Positions 1 through 8,938 of a stretch of DNA of 64,000 nt are shown here, in pieces. The notes below the pieces were generated by a model. The model was not told where the DNA came from. It did no database searches and saw only the letters and a list, made by a program, of their open reading frames with translations. Origin of the DNA: JAABVY01 sp964627935. GTDB taxonomy: Bacteria; Zixibacteria; MSB-5A5; JAABVY01. The stretch spans positions 15,278 through 79,277 of the forward strand of contig CAZVLB010000019.1 in assembly GCA_964627935.1 (NCBI GenBank), in the 5' to 3' direction. Position 1 is the first letter of the stretch; every line of letters starts with the position of its first letter. Position numbers and translations under genes: made by a program.

Positions 1-1
1 A

Positions 2-682
2 ATGGTGATTCGCAACAACCTGATCGACAATAACGGCTGGGATGGTATTGCACTTTATCGCGGCGCCAGCGCTTTCATATTCGACAATGTTGTCCGCCAG
101 GGACGAGGAGCCGGAATCGGCATCACCTGGGACTCCAAGGCCATAGTTGTCCGCAATGATGTCTCAAATTACTGGAAAGGAATCGGAACTTTTGGCAACT
201 CTATGGCTGTTGTCACGAATAATATTATTCATGACAACCTCGGATGGGGTTTGATCGCTACCGGATTTTCAATGATGGATGCGCGCAATAACACAATCGT
301 TCGCAACGGCAACTGCGGTTTCGCGGCCTGGTCCGAGGAGACCCGCGGCTACCTGCGAAATAATATCATCGCTTTCAATGGCTGGCGTGAGCAATGGGTC
401 TGTCCCTGCGTAGGAGTTTGGATGAACGGCAGCCTGGCAAATTTCCCGGTTTCCTATAACAATGTCTATGAAAATAAAGAAGGCAATTATCTGGATATGC
501 CGGAATGGACCGGACGATACGGCAATATATCAATTGATCCGCAGTTCCGCGATTCACTTGATTTCAGGCTGGAACTCGGCTCACCGTTACGCGATGCGGG
601 TGATCCGTATTACACTGATCCCGACGGTAGCCGTTCCGATATGGGCGCATTCGGTGGACAGGAAGCTTCCCGAGAGTATTAG
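2..682 (+). CDS. Parallel beta-helix repeat protein, C-terminal part (truncated by window edge)
   Basis: The reading frame is open to the left edge, so only the last 226 residues are visible and the true start lies outside. Asn-rich turns (IRNNLI, VRNDV, TNNII, RNNTI, RNNII) recur every 20-25 residues, which is the signature of right-handed parallel beta-helix (NosD/pectate-lyase-like) proteins. The end carries the block GSPLRDAGDP followed by DMGAFGG, a tail common on exported beta-helix proteins of FCB-type bacteria. The location is probably extracytoplasmic and the substrate is unknown. It ends 12 nt before the ABC exporter genes, but a functional link to them is not shown. Confidence 0.75.
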   Translation: MVIRNNLIDNNGWDGIALYRGASAFIFDNVVRQGRGAGIGITWDSKAIVVRNDVSNYWKGIGTFGNSMAVVTNNIIHDNLGWGLIATGFSMMDARNNTIVRNGNCGFAAWSEETRGYLRNNIIAFNGWREQWVCPCVGVWMNGSLANFPVSYNNVYENKEGNYLDMPEWTGRYGNISIDPQFRDSLDFRLELGSPLRDAGDPYYTDPDGSRSDMGAFGGQEASREY

Positions 683-694
683 AGAATTGACATC

Positions 695-1618
695 ATGAGT
701 TCAAAGTTTGTCGTAGTTGAAGATTTAAGAAAACATTATAACAGCCTTAAAGCCGTTGATGGCATTTCCTTTAGCATCGATAAGGGAGAGGTCTTCGGCC
801 TTTTGGGTCCCAATGGGGCAGGTAAAACCACGACTGTGGAAATCATGGAGGGCCTGCGCAAAGCCACCTCCGGAACTGTCCGAATCGATGGCCGCGATCC
901 GCAGAAGGCCGATTATGCACTCAAGGAACAGATCGGGGTACAGCTTCAGAAATCCTCGCTGGATGATAATCTAAAGGCAGGTGAAGCCTTATGGCTTTTC
1001 GGATCATGTTACAAAAAATCACTGCCGGTTGACGATTTGCTGAAGCTTGTAGGTCTTGAGGAAAAGAAAAATACATACTACTCAAAGATGTCGGGCGGAC
1101 AGCAGCAGAGGCTTTCATTGGCGATTGCGCTGGTCAATGATCCCGGTATGGTTTTTCTGGATGAGCCCACAACCGGTCTCGATGCCCAGGCCCGCAGGAC
1201 AATTTGGGATATTATCCGCAAGCTCAAATCCGAGGGCAAGTCGATGCTTTTGACGACGCATTATATCGAAGAAGCTGAGCTTTTATGCGACCGTGTTGCA
1301 ATTATCGATCACGGCAAAATCATCGCCCTCGGTAAACCATCGGAATTGATCAGTCAATCCGGCATCAAGCACAGGATACTGTTTAAAGTCAAAAATCCGA
1401 TCAGCGATAATTTCAAAATTCAGATTAAAAATAGTTTTGGCGAATTCCATCAGGAGGATGATTCCTATTCATTTCAGGCCGATGACGCCGGCAGGCCGCT
1501 TGTTGAATTGGTCAAACTGATTGAGGCGGAAGATAATGAGCTTTTGGACCTGCATTTGGCCCGTCCGACACTCGAGGATGTTTTCATAGATATTACGGGC
1601 AGGAGGATACGCGATTGA
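695..1618 (+). CDS. ABC-2 type exporter, ATP-binding subunit
   Basis: This 307-residue nucleotide-binding subunit of the DrrA/CcmA-like class powers export by the adjacent permease. Walker A (GPNGAGKTT) is near residue 38, the signature SGGQQQR near 133, Walker B (MVFLDEP) near 152, and a H-loop (TTHYIEEAE) follows. The roughly 100 residues after the ATPase core end in TLEDVFIDITGR, the usual C-terminus of multidrug or antibiotic-type ABC-2 ATPases. The last codon overlaps the permease start, so the two are translated together. The substrate cannot be read from the sequence. Confidence 0.93.
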   Translation: MSSKFVVVEDLRKHYNSLKAVDGISFSIDKGEVFGLLGPNGAGKTTTVEIMEGLRKATSGTVRIDGRDPQKADYALKEQIGVQLQKSSLDDNLKAGEALWLFGSCYKKSLPVDDLLKLVGLEEKKNTYYSKMSGGQQQRLSLAIALVNDPGMVFLDEPTTGLDAQARRTIWDIIRKLKSEGKSMLLTTHYIEEAELLCDRVAIIDHGKIIALGKPSELISQSGIKHRILFKVKNPISDNFKIQIKNSFGEFHQEDDSYSFQADDAGRPLVELVKLIEAEDNELLDLHLARPTLEDVFIDITGRRIRD

Positions 1619-2361
1619 GACAGCTTCTGGCATTCACAGTTACATCGCTTAAACTCTATTTCCGCAGCCGTGAAGCGATCATGTGGAATATCGCCTTTCC
1701 CATTGCCCTGTTCATTTTCTATGTTACCGTTTTCTCCGGCATGTATCCCGATGAGTTCAGCCGTCCCCAGGCAATTGCCGACAATCTTGCCAAAATCCTG
1801 GCCATTACCATAATGTCGGGCGGCCTGTTTACTCTGGCAATAAGCGTATCGGTCATGAAGGAAAAGGGCATTCTCAGGCGTTATAAAGTCACACCTATGC
1901 GTCCGCAAACGCTGGTGACAGGCATTGTAATCCGCCAATATATTTTCATGATGCTGATTGTGGTGCTATTGTTTCTGATCGCCATATTTGGATACAAGGC
2001 GGAAAATTCCGGTACCTACTTTGATATATTTGTTGCTGTGACTTTGGGAATAATAGTCTTTGGTGCGCTGGGATTTGCCATCGCCGGCATGACCAAAACC
2101 AATCAGAGTGCAATCGGTGTGGCGAATCTGCTATTCATGCCCATGCTGTTTATCAGCGGAACCGCGATTCCCAGATTCCTCTTCCCGGACTGGCTGGTGA
2201 CTGTATCCAAATTCCTGCCCGCAACACACATGTATGACCTGATATTCAATATCATGGTCATGGGCGAGACCCTGGCCGAAAGCACAACCCCTCTCTTAAT
2301 CCTGACGGGGTTTGGGGTCGGTTTCCTGATCCTGGCTTCACTTGCTTCACGCTGGGAATAG
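1615..2361 (+). CDS. ABC-2 type exporter, permease subunit
   Basis: A 248-residue integral membrane protein of the ABC-2 permease family with six hydrophobic segments. The central motif ISGTAIPRFLFPDWL followed by FLPATHMYDL is typical of multidrug and lipid-exporter permeases. It starts with TTG at 1615, overlapping the TGA stop of the ATPase by 4 bases. A strong Shine-Dalgarno AGGAGG lies at 1601-1606, inside the upstream gene, which decides the start. Together with the preceding gene it forms a homodimeric-type exporter. It ends 6 nt from the convergently transcribed pterin dehydratase, with no terminator between them. Confidence 0.92.
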   Translation: MRQLLAFTVTSLKLYFRSREAIMWNIAFPIALFIFYVTVFSGMYPDEFSRPQAIADNLAKILAITIMSGGLFTLAISVSVMKEKGILRRYKVTPMRPQTLVTGIVIRQYIFMMLIVVLLFLIAIFGYKAENSGTYFDIFVAVTLGIIVFGALGFAIAGMTKTNQSAIGVANLLFMPMLFISGTAIPRFLFPDWLVTVSKFLPATHMYDLIFNIMVMGETLAESTTPLLILTGFGVGFLILASLASRWE

Positions 2362-2367
2362 CCCGCG

Positions 2368-2688
2368 CTATTTCAATTCATCGATCTTGGCCGCCAGAAT
2401 GAAATCATTTTCAGACAACCCACCAATGGCATGGGTCCAGATTTCAAACTCAGTCTTATTATAATGCACGCAGAAATCGGGATGATGACCTTCGTCTTCG
2501 GCCAGTTGCGCCACGCGATTCAGGAATTTCATGTTTTCAATGAAATTCTCGAATTTGAATTCCTTGCGTAAATGGCCATCCTTGACATGCCAGTTCTCGA
2601 CTTTGGTCAGCATTTCATCGATTTCGTTTTTATCATATGGTTTGGTGCCGCCCTCGCAGGGCACGCATTTCTTCTGTACTAAATCCAT
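2368..2688 (-). CDS. phhB: Pterin-4a-carbinolamine dehydratase
   Basis: A 106-residue enzyme of the 4a-hydroxytetrahydrobiopterin dehydratase family, which dehydrates the 4a-hydroxypterin product of aromatic amino-acid hydroxylases. The active-site block EDEGHHPDF with its paired histidines is intact, and the length is normal. The start has an AAGGAGAG Shine-Dalgarno. No phenylalanine hydroxylase is present in the window, and the gene stands alone behind the purA terminator. In bacteria without a hydroxylase, members of this family have been tied to molybdopterin or pterin metabolism, so the physiological role here is open. Confidence 0.92.
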   Translation of the reverse strand: MDLVQKKCVPCEGGTKPYDKNEIDEMLTKVENWHVKDGHLRKEFKFENFIENMKFLNRVAQLAEDEGHHPDFCVHYNKTEFEIWTHAIGGLSENDFILAAKIDELK

Positions 2689-2754
2689 AATATCTCTCCT
2701 TTATCCCTAAAAACAATATCTTGCGGTGCAATGTTTCATCTGCTGACCAAACAA

Positions 2755-2780
2755 AAAGCCCGGCATCTCAACCGGGCTTT
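2755..2780 (-). terminator. Intrinsic terminator after purA
   Basis: A perfect 9-bp stem (AAAGCCCGG at 2755-2763 pairs with CCGGGCTTT at 2772-2780) has an 8-nt loop and is followed on the minus strand by TTTTTGTTTGG counted from the stem. It sits 23 nt past the purA stop and ends the long tig-to-purA unit before the pterin dehydratase gene. Confidence 0.9.
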
Positions 2781-2802
2781 AATCATAGAATAATATCCTA
2801 AA

Positions 2803-4071
2803 TCAGGGCATTACAATCGTCTCTTCACGGCCCGCGCCGGTGGATATGATCGTGGCTTTGCAGCCCACATAATCCTCGATAAAGCGGATATAATCTTTGG
2901 TTTCCTCCGGGAGATCATCATATTTGGTCAGGCCCTTGATCGATTTCTTCCAGCCTTTTCTGGTTTCATAAATCGGCTTGACGCTGTCCAGGTTTGAGAT
3001 CAAAAATTCCCCCCGATCCTCCGGCAGTTCATAGCGCGTGCAAACCTTGATTTCATCCAGTTCATCGAGCACATCCAGCTTGGTAATCGCCAGATCTGTT
3101 ATACCGTTGATCCTGACAGCATATTTCAAAAGCACCAGGTCGAGCCATCCGGTTCTGCGCGGCCGTCCGGTGGAGGCGCCGTATTCCTTGCCCGCGGCAC
3201 GCAACTCCTCGCCCTGCGAGTTGTCCAGCTCGGTAGGGAAGGGGCCGTTGCCGACACGGGTTTGATAAGCTTTGACTATTCCGACAATCTTGTGAATATA
3301 GCCGGGCGGCACACCCAATCCGGTCAGAGCTCCGGCTATAGTGGTATTGGATGATGTCACGTAGGGATATGTGCCGTAGTCTATATCCAGAAGGGTGCCC
3401 TGGGCTCCCTCGAAAAGTATCTTTTTTCCGTTGCGATTGGCCTTTTCGAGATATATGGGCGCATCGACCACCATCGGCTTGATCTTTTCGGCATATTCCA
3501 TCAGGCAGTCAAAGAGCTTATTGAGATCCTTTAAATCGCCCTCGCCGAACTGCTCGATAGCATCTTTCTTGAGCTTAAAATTCGTTTCCAGTTTCATCTT
3601 CAGGAGATCGGGGAAAAACAGGTCATAGACCCGCACCCCGAAACGTGCATATTTGTCAGTGTACGTCGGCCCGATTCCACGCAATGTCGTACCCACTGAA
3701 TTTTTGCCCAGCATTGTCTCGATCCATTGCTCGATCCATTTATGATAGGGCATAACCAGATGCGACAGTCCCGAAATAAACAGCCTGTTGCGCACATTGA
3801 TATTTTTTTTCTCCAATCCCTCAATCTCATCAAACAGGCGCCATAGATCGGTAACCACACCATTGCCGATCAGGCAGACTTTATTGGGATGCAGGATTCC
3901 GGAAGGAATCAGGTGCAGTATAAATTCCTCGCCATTGATAATTACCGTGTGCCCGGCATTGGCGCCGCCCTGCGAACGGGCTACAATATCCGCTTTTTCC
4001 GATAGCAGATCGACAATCTTGCCCTTGCCTTCATCGCCCCATTGACTTCCAACCACCGCTGTGTGTTTCAT
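2803..4071 (-). CDS. purA: Adenylosuccinate synthase
   Basis: A 422-residue enzyme that joins IMP and aspartate with GTP to give adenylosuccinate, the first step to AMP. It has the P-loop-like GDEGKGKIVD near the N-terminus, GVGPTYTDKYAR-type and STGRPRRTGWLD segments, and normal length. A longer frame begins at 4107, but the ATG at 4071 is preferred because AGGGGAT lies just upstream and the protein then starts MKHTAVVGSQWGDEGKGK as in the family. The start is 4 nt after the engB stop. It is the last gene of the protein-quality-control unit. Confidence 0.97.
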   Translation of the reverse strand: MKHTAVVGSQWGDEGKGKIVDLLSEKADIVARSQGGANAGHTVIINGEEFILHLIPSGILHPNKVCLIGNGVVTDLWRLFDEIEGLEKKNINVRNRLFISGLSHLVMPYHKWIEQWIETMLGKNSVGTTLRGIGPTYTDKYARFGVRVYDLFFPDLLKMKLETNFKLKKDAIEQFGEGDLKDLNKLFDCLMEYAEKIKPMVVDAPIYLEKANRNGKKILFEGAQGTLLDIDYGTYPYVTSSNTTIAGALTGLGVPPGYIHKIVGIVKAYQTRVGNGPFPTELDNSQGEELRAAGKEYGASTGRPRRTGWLDLVLLKYAVRINGITDLAITKLDVLDELDEIKVCTRYELPEDRGEFLISNLDSVKPIYETRKGWKKSIKGLTKYDDLPEETKDYIRFIEDYVGCKATIISTGAGREETIVMP

Positions 4072-4075
4072 AAAT

Positions 4076-4675
4076 TTATCCCCTGCAGTTATTGATTCTC
4101 CAATCAATCCAGCTCATAATCTCTTTCTTGCCGAAACCCTTGACCGCCGAAAAGGGCTGCGGAAACAGGTCGGGCGGCAATCCGAATTTCTTGACAGCGT
4201 TCTTTACCGAATTTATAAGTTGATTCTTTGAAAGTTTATCCGCTTTGGTAAGCACGATCATATGATAAATACCCTGCTCATTGAGCATCAGGTTCATCTC
4301 CAGGTCCAGCCTGGTGGGATCATGACGGCAGTCCACCAGCTGCACCACTCCGCATAAATGTTTTGACAGCCCGAAATAATCGGCCATCAGATTGCCCCAG
4401 CCCTCGCGCATCTTCTTGGAAACTTTGGCATAACCGTAGCCGGGCAGATCGACAAAATGTATCTTGTTGTTGATCAAAAAATAATTTATAGACTGTGTTT
4501 TGCCGGGTGTCTGGGATGTTTTCGCCAGGCTTTTTCTTCCGGTCAGCTTGTTCAGCAATGTCGATTTGCCGACATTGGATCGTCCCGCAAAGGCAATTTC
4601 CGGTAAACCGCACCCCTTGAAATTTTTAAAATCATAGACAGAAGTCACGAATTCAGCGCTTTTTACTTCTAACAT
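4076..4675 (-). CDS. engB: Ribosome biogenesis GTPase EngB/YsxC
   Basis: A 199-residue TRAFAC-class GTPase acting in late assembly of the large ribosomal subunit. G1 is GRSNVGKSTLLN, G3 DLPGYGYA and G4 TKAD, all intact. It overlaps the end of lon by 23 bp and is followed 4 nt later by purA. The lon-engB order is widespread in bacteria, which supports both calls. No unusual residues are seen. Confidence 0.96.
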   Translation of the reverse strand: MLEVKSAEFVTSVYDFKNFKGCGLPEIAFAGRSNVGKSTLLNKLTGRKSLAKTSQTPGKTQSINYFLINNKIHFVDLPGYGYAKVSKKMREGWGNLMADYFGLSKHLCGVVQLVDCRHDPTRLDLEMNLMLNEQGIYHMIVLTKADKLSKNQLINSVKNAVKKFGLPPDLFPQPFSAVKGFGKKEIMSWIDWRINNCRG

Positions 4676-7037
4676 TGCGTTTCTTTTTCGGGAAGATAAA
4701 ATCTATGACCTGATCAGCCTTATCGACCTGTTTGAGTTTCAATCCCGAGGTGATCTCTTTGGGAAGTTCCTCGATCTGGGCCGCGTTCCTGGACGGGCAG
4801 ACGATCTTATTGATCCGGGCTCGTCGTGCGGCGATGAATTTTTCATTCAGCCCGCCCACACCCAGCACTTGGCCGGTTAATGTCAATTCGCCCGTAAATG
4901 CAGTATCTGCCGGCACAGGCTTGCCGGTAAATGCCGACAACATCGCCACCAGCAGGGTAATACCCGCCGAGGGACCGTCCTTGGGCACCGCGCCCTCGGG
5001 GACATGAATATGTATCTCGGTCTCTTTATAGAAATCTCGCTCCAGCCCGAACTTTTCGCAGTTGCTGCGGATATGCGCCAATGCGGCCGCGGCCGATTCT
5101 TTCATAATTTCACCCAATTGGCCGGTCAGGCTGAGATGGCTCTTGCCCGGCATAAGCGATACCTCGACCGGAAGAATCTCCCCGCCGCTCTCGGTCCATG
5201 CCAGACCGTAGGCACGCCCCACGATATCATCCTCCAGACGTTCCATCTCAAGGAAGCTGGGAGCGCCAAGATACTCCTTGACCTTTTTAGGCGTAACATT
5301 GAATACCCGTTTGCGTTTATTGGTCAGAACCTCCTGCGCCACTCGACGGAATATGCCCGATATCTTGCGCTCCAGTTCACGTACCCCGGCCTCACGGGTG
5401 TATTCCCGGATAATCTTTTGCAGAATGGAATCATCCATCCGGATGGTATACTTGTCCAGTCCCATCTCTTTCCTGAGGCGCGGAATCAGGTAATCTTTGG
5501 CGATTTTTATCTTCTCAAAGTCCAGGTAACCGGGCAGACGGATTACCTCCATACGGTCTTTCAATGGCGCCGGTATGCCCTGCAATGTATTTGCAGTTGT
5601 CAGAAAGAGCACCTGCGATAGATCGAAATCAACCTCCATAAAATGATCCGAAAACATATAATTCTGTTCCGGATCCAGTGCCTCCAGAAGCGCCGCCGAG
5701 GGATCGCCCCTGTAATCCGCGCCAACCTTATCGATCTCATCCAGCATGAATACCGGGTTTGATGATCCCGCCTTTTTGATCGATTGGATTACACGGCCGG
5801 GCATGGATCCTATATAGGTTCTGCGATGCCCACGGATTTCAGCTTCGTCTTTGAGGCCGCCCAGTGACATGCGCACGAACTTCCGTCCCAGTGCCCGTGC
5901 CACCGATCTGCCAATGGAGGTTTTGCCCACACCGGGAGGGCCCACAAGACACAAAATCGGACCGCGCACTTTGCTGGCCAGCTTGATTACCGCCAGATGT
6001 TCCAGGATTCGCTTCTTCGGTTTCTTCAGGCCGAAATGGTCCTCGTCGAGAATTTTCGAGACCTTCCGGAAATCGCTTTTATCCCTGGTATAGACTCCCC
6101 AGGGAAGCTCGAGCAGCCAGTCAAGATAGCCACGTACTACCGCGGCCTCGGCCGAAAACGGATGCATCTTCTGCAGGCGGTTGATTTCCTCACGCGCCTT
6201 TTGACGCACTTCCTTGGAAGCCTTGAGTCTCTTGAGCTTGCCCTCGTATTTCTGAATATCGGAACTGCCCTCATCGAATTGACCCAGCTCCTCCTTGATC
6301 GCCTTGAGCTGATGCTGAAGGTAGTATTCGCGCTGGCTCTTAAGCAGAGATTCCTTGACTGTAGTATCAATCGAATCCTGAATCTTTAAAATCTCGATCT
6401 CATTTTTGAGGATCTTGTCCAGCAGCAAAAACTGGGCATAGATAGTCGAGGCCTCGAGAATCGACTGCCGGATTTTGAGCTTTACTTCCAGATGAGCCGC
6501 AATCGTATCGCCCAGCTTTTCGAAATCCTCCAGCTGGTTGACATACAGAAGTACCTCATCGGGAATACGATGAGACAGGCGCACATACTCCTCGAATTTG
6601 CCTGTAACCCGTCTGGTAACCGCCTCCATATCATTTTTGCGCGCTCCCTGCTTGAGGTTGAAAACCTCCAGGTCAACATTGTAGCAGTTTTCATCCAGGT
6701 ACATATCCTTAAGATTGGCACGAGTAACACCCTCAACCAGCACCTTGATCATCTGGCTGGGCAGCTTCATGACCTGCAGCACCCGGGCCACTACCCCGAT
6801 CGCATAAAGATCGCTCTGCTCCGGTTCATCCACCTGCGCCTTGCGCTGAGTGCACAGGAAAATCAATTTCTCCGATACCATTGCCTCCTGCAGGGCATCT
6901 ATAGAAAACTGACGGCCCAGCAGCAGGGGTACAACCATGTTGGGGAATATTACTATGTCTCTTAATGGCAAAAGCGGGAGCGTTTGAGGAATCTCAATCG
7001 TCTCATTATTATGCTCGAATTCGAAAGTGTCAGGCAC
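4653..7037 (-). CDS. lon: ATP-dependent protease Lon (first copy)
   Basis: A 794-residue LonA-type AAA+ serine protease with an N-terminal substrate-binding (LAN) domain, a central ATPase (Walker A GPPGVGKTS, Walker B FMLDEIDK) and a C-terminal protease domain. The catalytic dyad is intact: Ser in PKDGPSAG (about residue 690) and Lys in GGLNEKF (about 733). The start is GTG at 7037, overlapping the clpX stop by 8 bases. The C-terminus is a basic tail (PKKKRNVRSKKR). It is one of two Lon genes in the window, and sits inside the tig-clpP-clpX chain. Confidence 0.97.
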   Translation of the reverse strand: MPDTFEFEHNNETIEIPQTLPLLPLRDIVIFPNMVVPLLLGRQFSIDALQEAMVSEKLIFLCTQRKAQVDEPEQSDLYAIGVVARVLQVMKLPSQMIKVLVEGVTRANLKDMYLDENCYNVDLEVFNLKQGARKNDMEAVTRRVTGKFEEYVRLSHRIPDEVLLYVNQLEDFEKLGDTIAAHLEVKLKIRQSILEASTIYAQFLLLDKILKNEIEILKIQDSIDTTVKESLLKSQREYYLQHQLKAIKEELGQFDEGSSDIQKYEGKLKRLKASKEVRQKAREEINRLQKMHPFSAEAAVVRGYLDWLLELPWGVYTRDKSDFRKVSKILDEDHFGLKKPKKRILEHLAVIKLASKVRGPILCLVGPPGVGKTSIGRSVARALGRKFVRMSLGGLKDEAEIRGHRRTYIGSMPGRVIQSIKKAGSSNPVFMLDEIDKVGADYRGDPSAALLEALDPEQNYMFSDHFMEVDFDLSQVLFLTTANTLQGIPAPLKDRMEVIRLPGYLDFEKIKIAKDYLIPRLRKEMGLDKYTIRMDDSILQKIIREYTREAGVRELERKISGIFRRVAQEVLTNKRKRVFNVTPKKVKEYLGAPSFLEMERLEDDIVGRAYGLAWTESGGEILPVEVSLMPGKSHLSLTGQLGEIMKESAAAALAHIRSNCEKFGLERDFYKETEIHIHVPEGAVPKDGPSAGITLLVAMLSAFTGKPVPADTAFTGELTLTGQVLGVGGLNEKFIAARRARINKIVCPSRNAAQIEELPKEITSGLKLKQVDKADQVIDFIFPKKKRNVRSKKR

Positions 7038-8271
7038 TCTGTCTCTCTTCGTAAATGATTTTGGGTTGATCGCCTTTGTTTATAACATCCTCAGTAATGA
7101 CGCATTTGACAATATCTTTTTTGGAGGGCAGTTCGTACATCACTTCCAGCATAGCCTCTTCCAGAATCGATCTCAATGCACGGGCGCCGGTTTTGCGAAT
7201 TTTGGCCTTGGCGACTATAGCATCAAGCGCCTCCTCCTCAAATTCCAGCTCGACATCGTCCATCTTGAACAGCTTTTTATACTGCTTGACCAGTGCATTC
7301 TGGGGTTGAGTCAGTATCTGTCGCAAAGCATATTCATCCAGCTCATGCATCGAGCAAACCACCGGCAATCTGCCCACCAGCTCAGGAATAAGGCCGTAAT
7401 TCAAAAGATCCTCAGGCTGAACCATCTCGAGAATTTCACCGGTTTTGGTCGAATCAATTGTCGCCTTTTCGGCCGCAAAGCCCAGTGCTTTCTTGCCCAC
7501 ACGACGAAGGACGACCTTCTCCAGGCCATCAAATGCCCCACCACAGATAAACAGTATATTGCGTGTGTTGATCTTGATGAACTGCTGTTCCGGATGTTTG
7601 CGTCCTCCCTTGGGGGGGATATTGGCCTCGGTGCCCTCGAGAATTTTCAGCAGGGCCTGCTGGACACCCTCCCCGGAAACATCACGGGTTATAGAGGGGT
7701 TGGCGTCACGGCGCGATATTTTATCGATTTCATCAATATAGACAATACCGTATTCCGCCAGCTTAAGATCATAATCGGCCGCCTGAACCAGCCTGACCAG
7801 TATATTTTCGACATCCTCACCCACGTAGCCGGCCTCGGTCAAAACTGTAGCGTCGGCAATGCAAAACGGCACCGACAGCATGCGCGCCAATGTCTGCGCA
7901 ACCAGTGTTTTGCCGGTCCCGGTCGGGCCCAGGATAAGGATATTCGATTTTTCCATCTCGACATCATCCTTATCATCGGAGGGCGCCATGACACGCTTGT
8001 AATGGTTGTATACCGCTACCGCGATTGACTTTTTGGCCTTATCCTGGCCGATAACGTATTTGTCGAGAAAGGCCTTGATATCGGCTGGTTTCAACAGCTT
8101 GAAATCGCGGGATATCTTGACCCGGCGCTCCTCTTCCTGCAGGATGCGGTTGCAGAGCGTGATACATTCGTTACAGATCAGCGCATTGTCTCCCGAAAAC
8201 AAACGGGCCACGGGCGGGCTGCTTCGTCCGCAGAAAGAACATTTCTTATGTTGTGGAGGCAGTTCAGGCAT
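7030..8271 (-). CDS. clpX: ATP-dependent Clp protease ATP-binding subunit ClpX
   Basis: A 413-residue AAA+ unfoldase that feeds substrates to ClpP. It has an N-terminal C4 zinc-binding domain (CSFCG ... CNECITLC), Walker A GPTGTGKT, Walker B VYIDEIDK and an RPP-equivalent pore region, and full length. An extended frame begins at 8307, but that start lies inside a hairpin. The ATG at 8271 has a GGAG 9 nt upstream and gives the familiar short N-terminus. A terminator-like hairpin precedes it, so clpX expression may be attenuated relative to clpP. Confidence 0.97.
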   Translation of the reverse strand: MPELPPQHKKCSFCGRSSPPVARLFSGDNALICNECITLCNRILQEEERRVKISRDFKLLKPADIKAFLDKYVIGQDKAKKSIAVAVYNHYKRVMAPSDDKDDVEMEKSNILILGPTGTGKTLVAQTLARMLSVPFCIADATVLTEAGYVGEDVENILVRLVQAADYDLKLAEYGIVYIDEIDKISRRDANPSITRDVSGEGVQQALLKILEGTEANIPPKGGRKHPEQQFIKINTRNILFICGGAFDGLEKVVLRRVGKKALGFAAEKATIDSTKTGEILEMVQPEDLLNYGLIPELVGRLPVVCSMHELDEYALRQILTQPQNALVKQYKKLFKMDDVELEFEEEALDAIVAKAKIRKTGARALRSILEEAMLEVMYELPSKKDIVKCVITEDVINKGDQPKIIYEERQSA

Positions 8272-8281
8272 AATAATCTCC

Positions 8282-8310
8282 AAAAAAATTGGGCTTGTAA
8301 AGCCCAATTT
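8282..8310 (-). terminator. Terminator-like hairpin between clpP and clpX
   Basis: Perfect 11-bp arms (8286-8296 and 8300-8310) with a 3-nt loop are followed on the minus strand by a run of T (8282-8288). It lies 28 nt after the clpP stop and directly before the clpX Shine-Dalgarno. By structure it is a full intrinsic terminator, but clpX, lon, engB and purA continue downstream on the same strand, so partial termination (attenuation) is the likely effect. Confidence 0.8.
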
Positions 8311-8338
8311 GCAAATTTAAGAGGTTGTCGATTTCAAA

Positions 8339-8923
8339 TCAAGCTCTTTTTTCATAGACCTCGTCGACCAGGCCATATTCCTTGGCCTCCTCGGCCGACA
8401 TCCAGTAATTTCGGTCCGTATCCTTTTCTATACGTTCGATTTCCTGTTTTGTGTGATGAGCCAGGATTTCATTAAGGGTTTTTTTATGTCTCAGGTATTC
8501 TTTTGTCTGGATTTCGATATCAGTAACCTGACCCTGCACACCGCCCCAGGGCTGATGGATCATGATCCTGGAATGGGGCAGGCTGGAACGTTTGTCGTCC
8601 GCGCCCGCTGCCAGTAGAAGTGCGCCCATGCTGGCCGCCATACCCATACAGGTTGTGGCCACCTCGGGCTTGATAAACTGCATCGTGTCGTAAATCGCCA
8701 TCCCGGCTGTCACCGATCCGCCCGGCGAATTGATATACATGAAAATATCCTTGTCCGGGTCCTCGGCCTCCAGAAACAGGAGCTGGGCGATGACCAGGTT
8801 GGCAACATGATCGTCAATAGGTGTGCCGATGAATACGATTCGGTCCTTGAGCAGGCGGGAGAATATATCCCAGGAGCGTTCTCCACGTCCGGTCTGTTCG
8901 ACTACAATGGGAACTAACGGCAT
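8339..8923 (-). CDS. clpP: ATP-dependent Clp protease proteolytic subunit ClpP
   Basis: A 194-residue serine peptidase of the tetradecameric Clp barrel. The nucleophile Ser98 (MAASMGA) and His123 (MIHQP) are present, as is the SPGG oxyanion loop. Compared from memory with Bacillus subtilis ClpP, which aligns without gaps, the third catalytic position (Asp172 there) is Asn in this protein (DTDRNYW). Length is normal and there is no propeptide. The start has AAGGAA upstream and follows tig by 15 nt, so the two are co-transcribed. ClpX follows after a terminator-like hairpin. Confidence 0.96.
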   Translation of the reverse strand: MPLVPIVVEQTGRGERSWDIFSRLLKDRIVFIGTPIDDHVANLVIAQLLFLEAEDPDKDIFMYINSPGGSVTAGMAIYDTMQFIKPEVATTCMGMAASMGALLLAAGADDKRSSLPHSRIMIHQPWGGVQGQVTDIEIQTKEYLRHKKTLNEILAHHTKQEIERIEKDTDRNYWMSAEEAKEYGLVDEVYEKRA

Positions 8924-8938
8924 AAGATTCCTTTCTGT

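Noticed and set aside
7027..8028. Long plus-strand open frame opposite clpX
   Set aside because: It is the antisense shadow of clpX, with no recognisable product or ribosome site.
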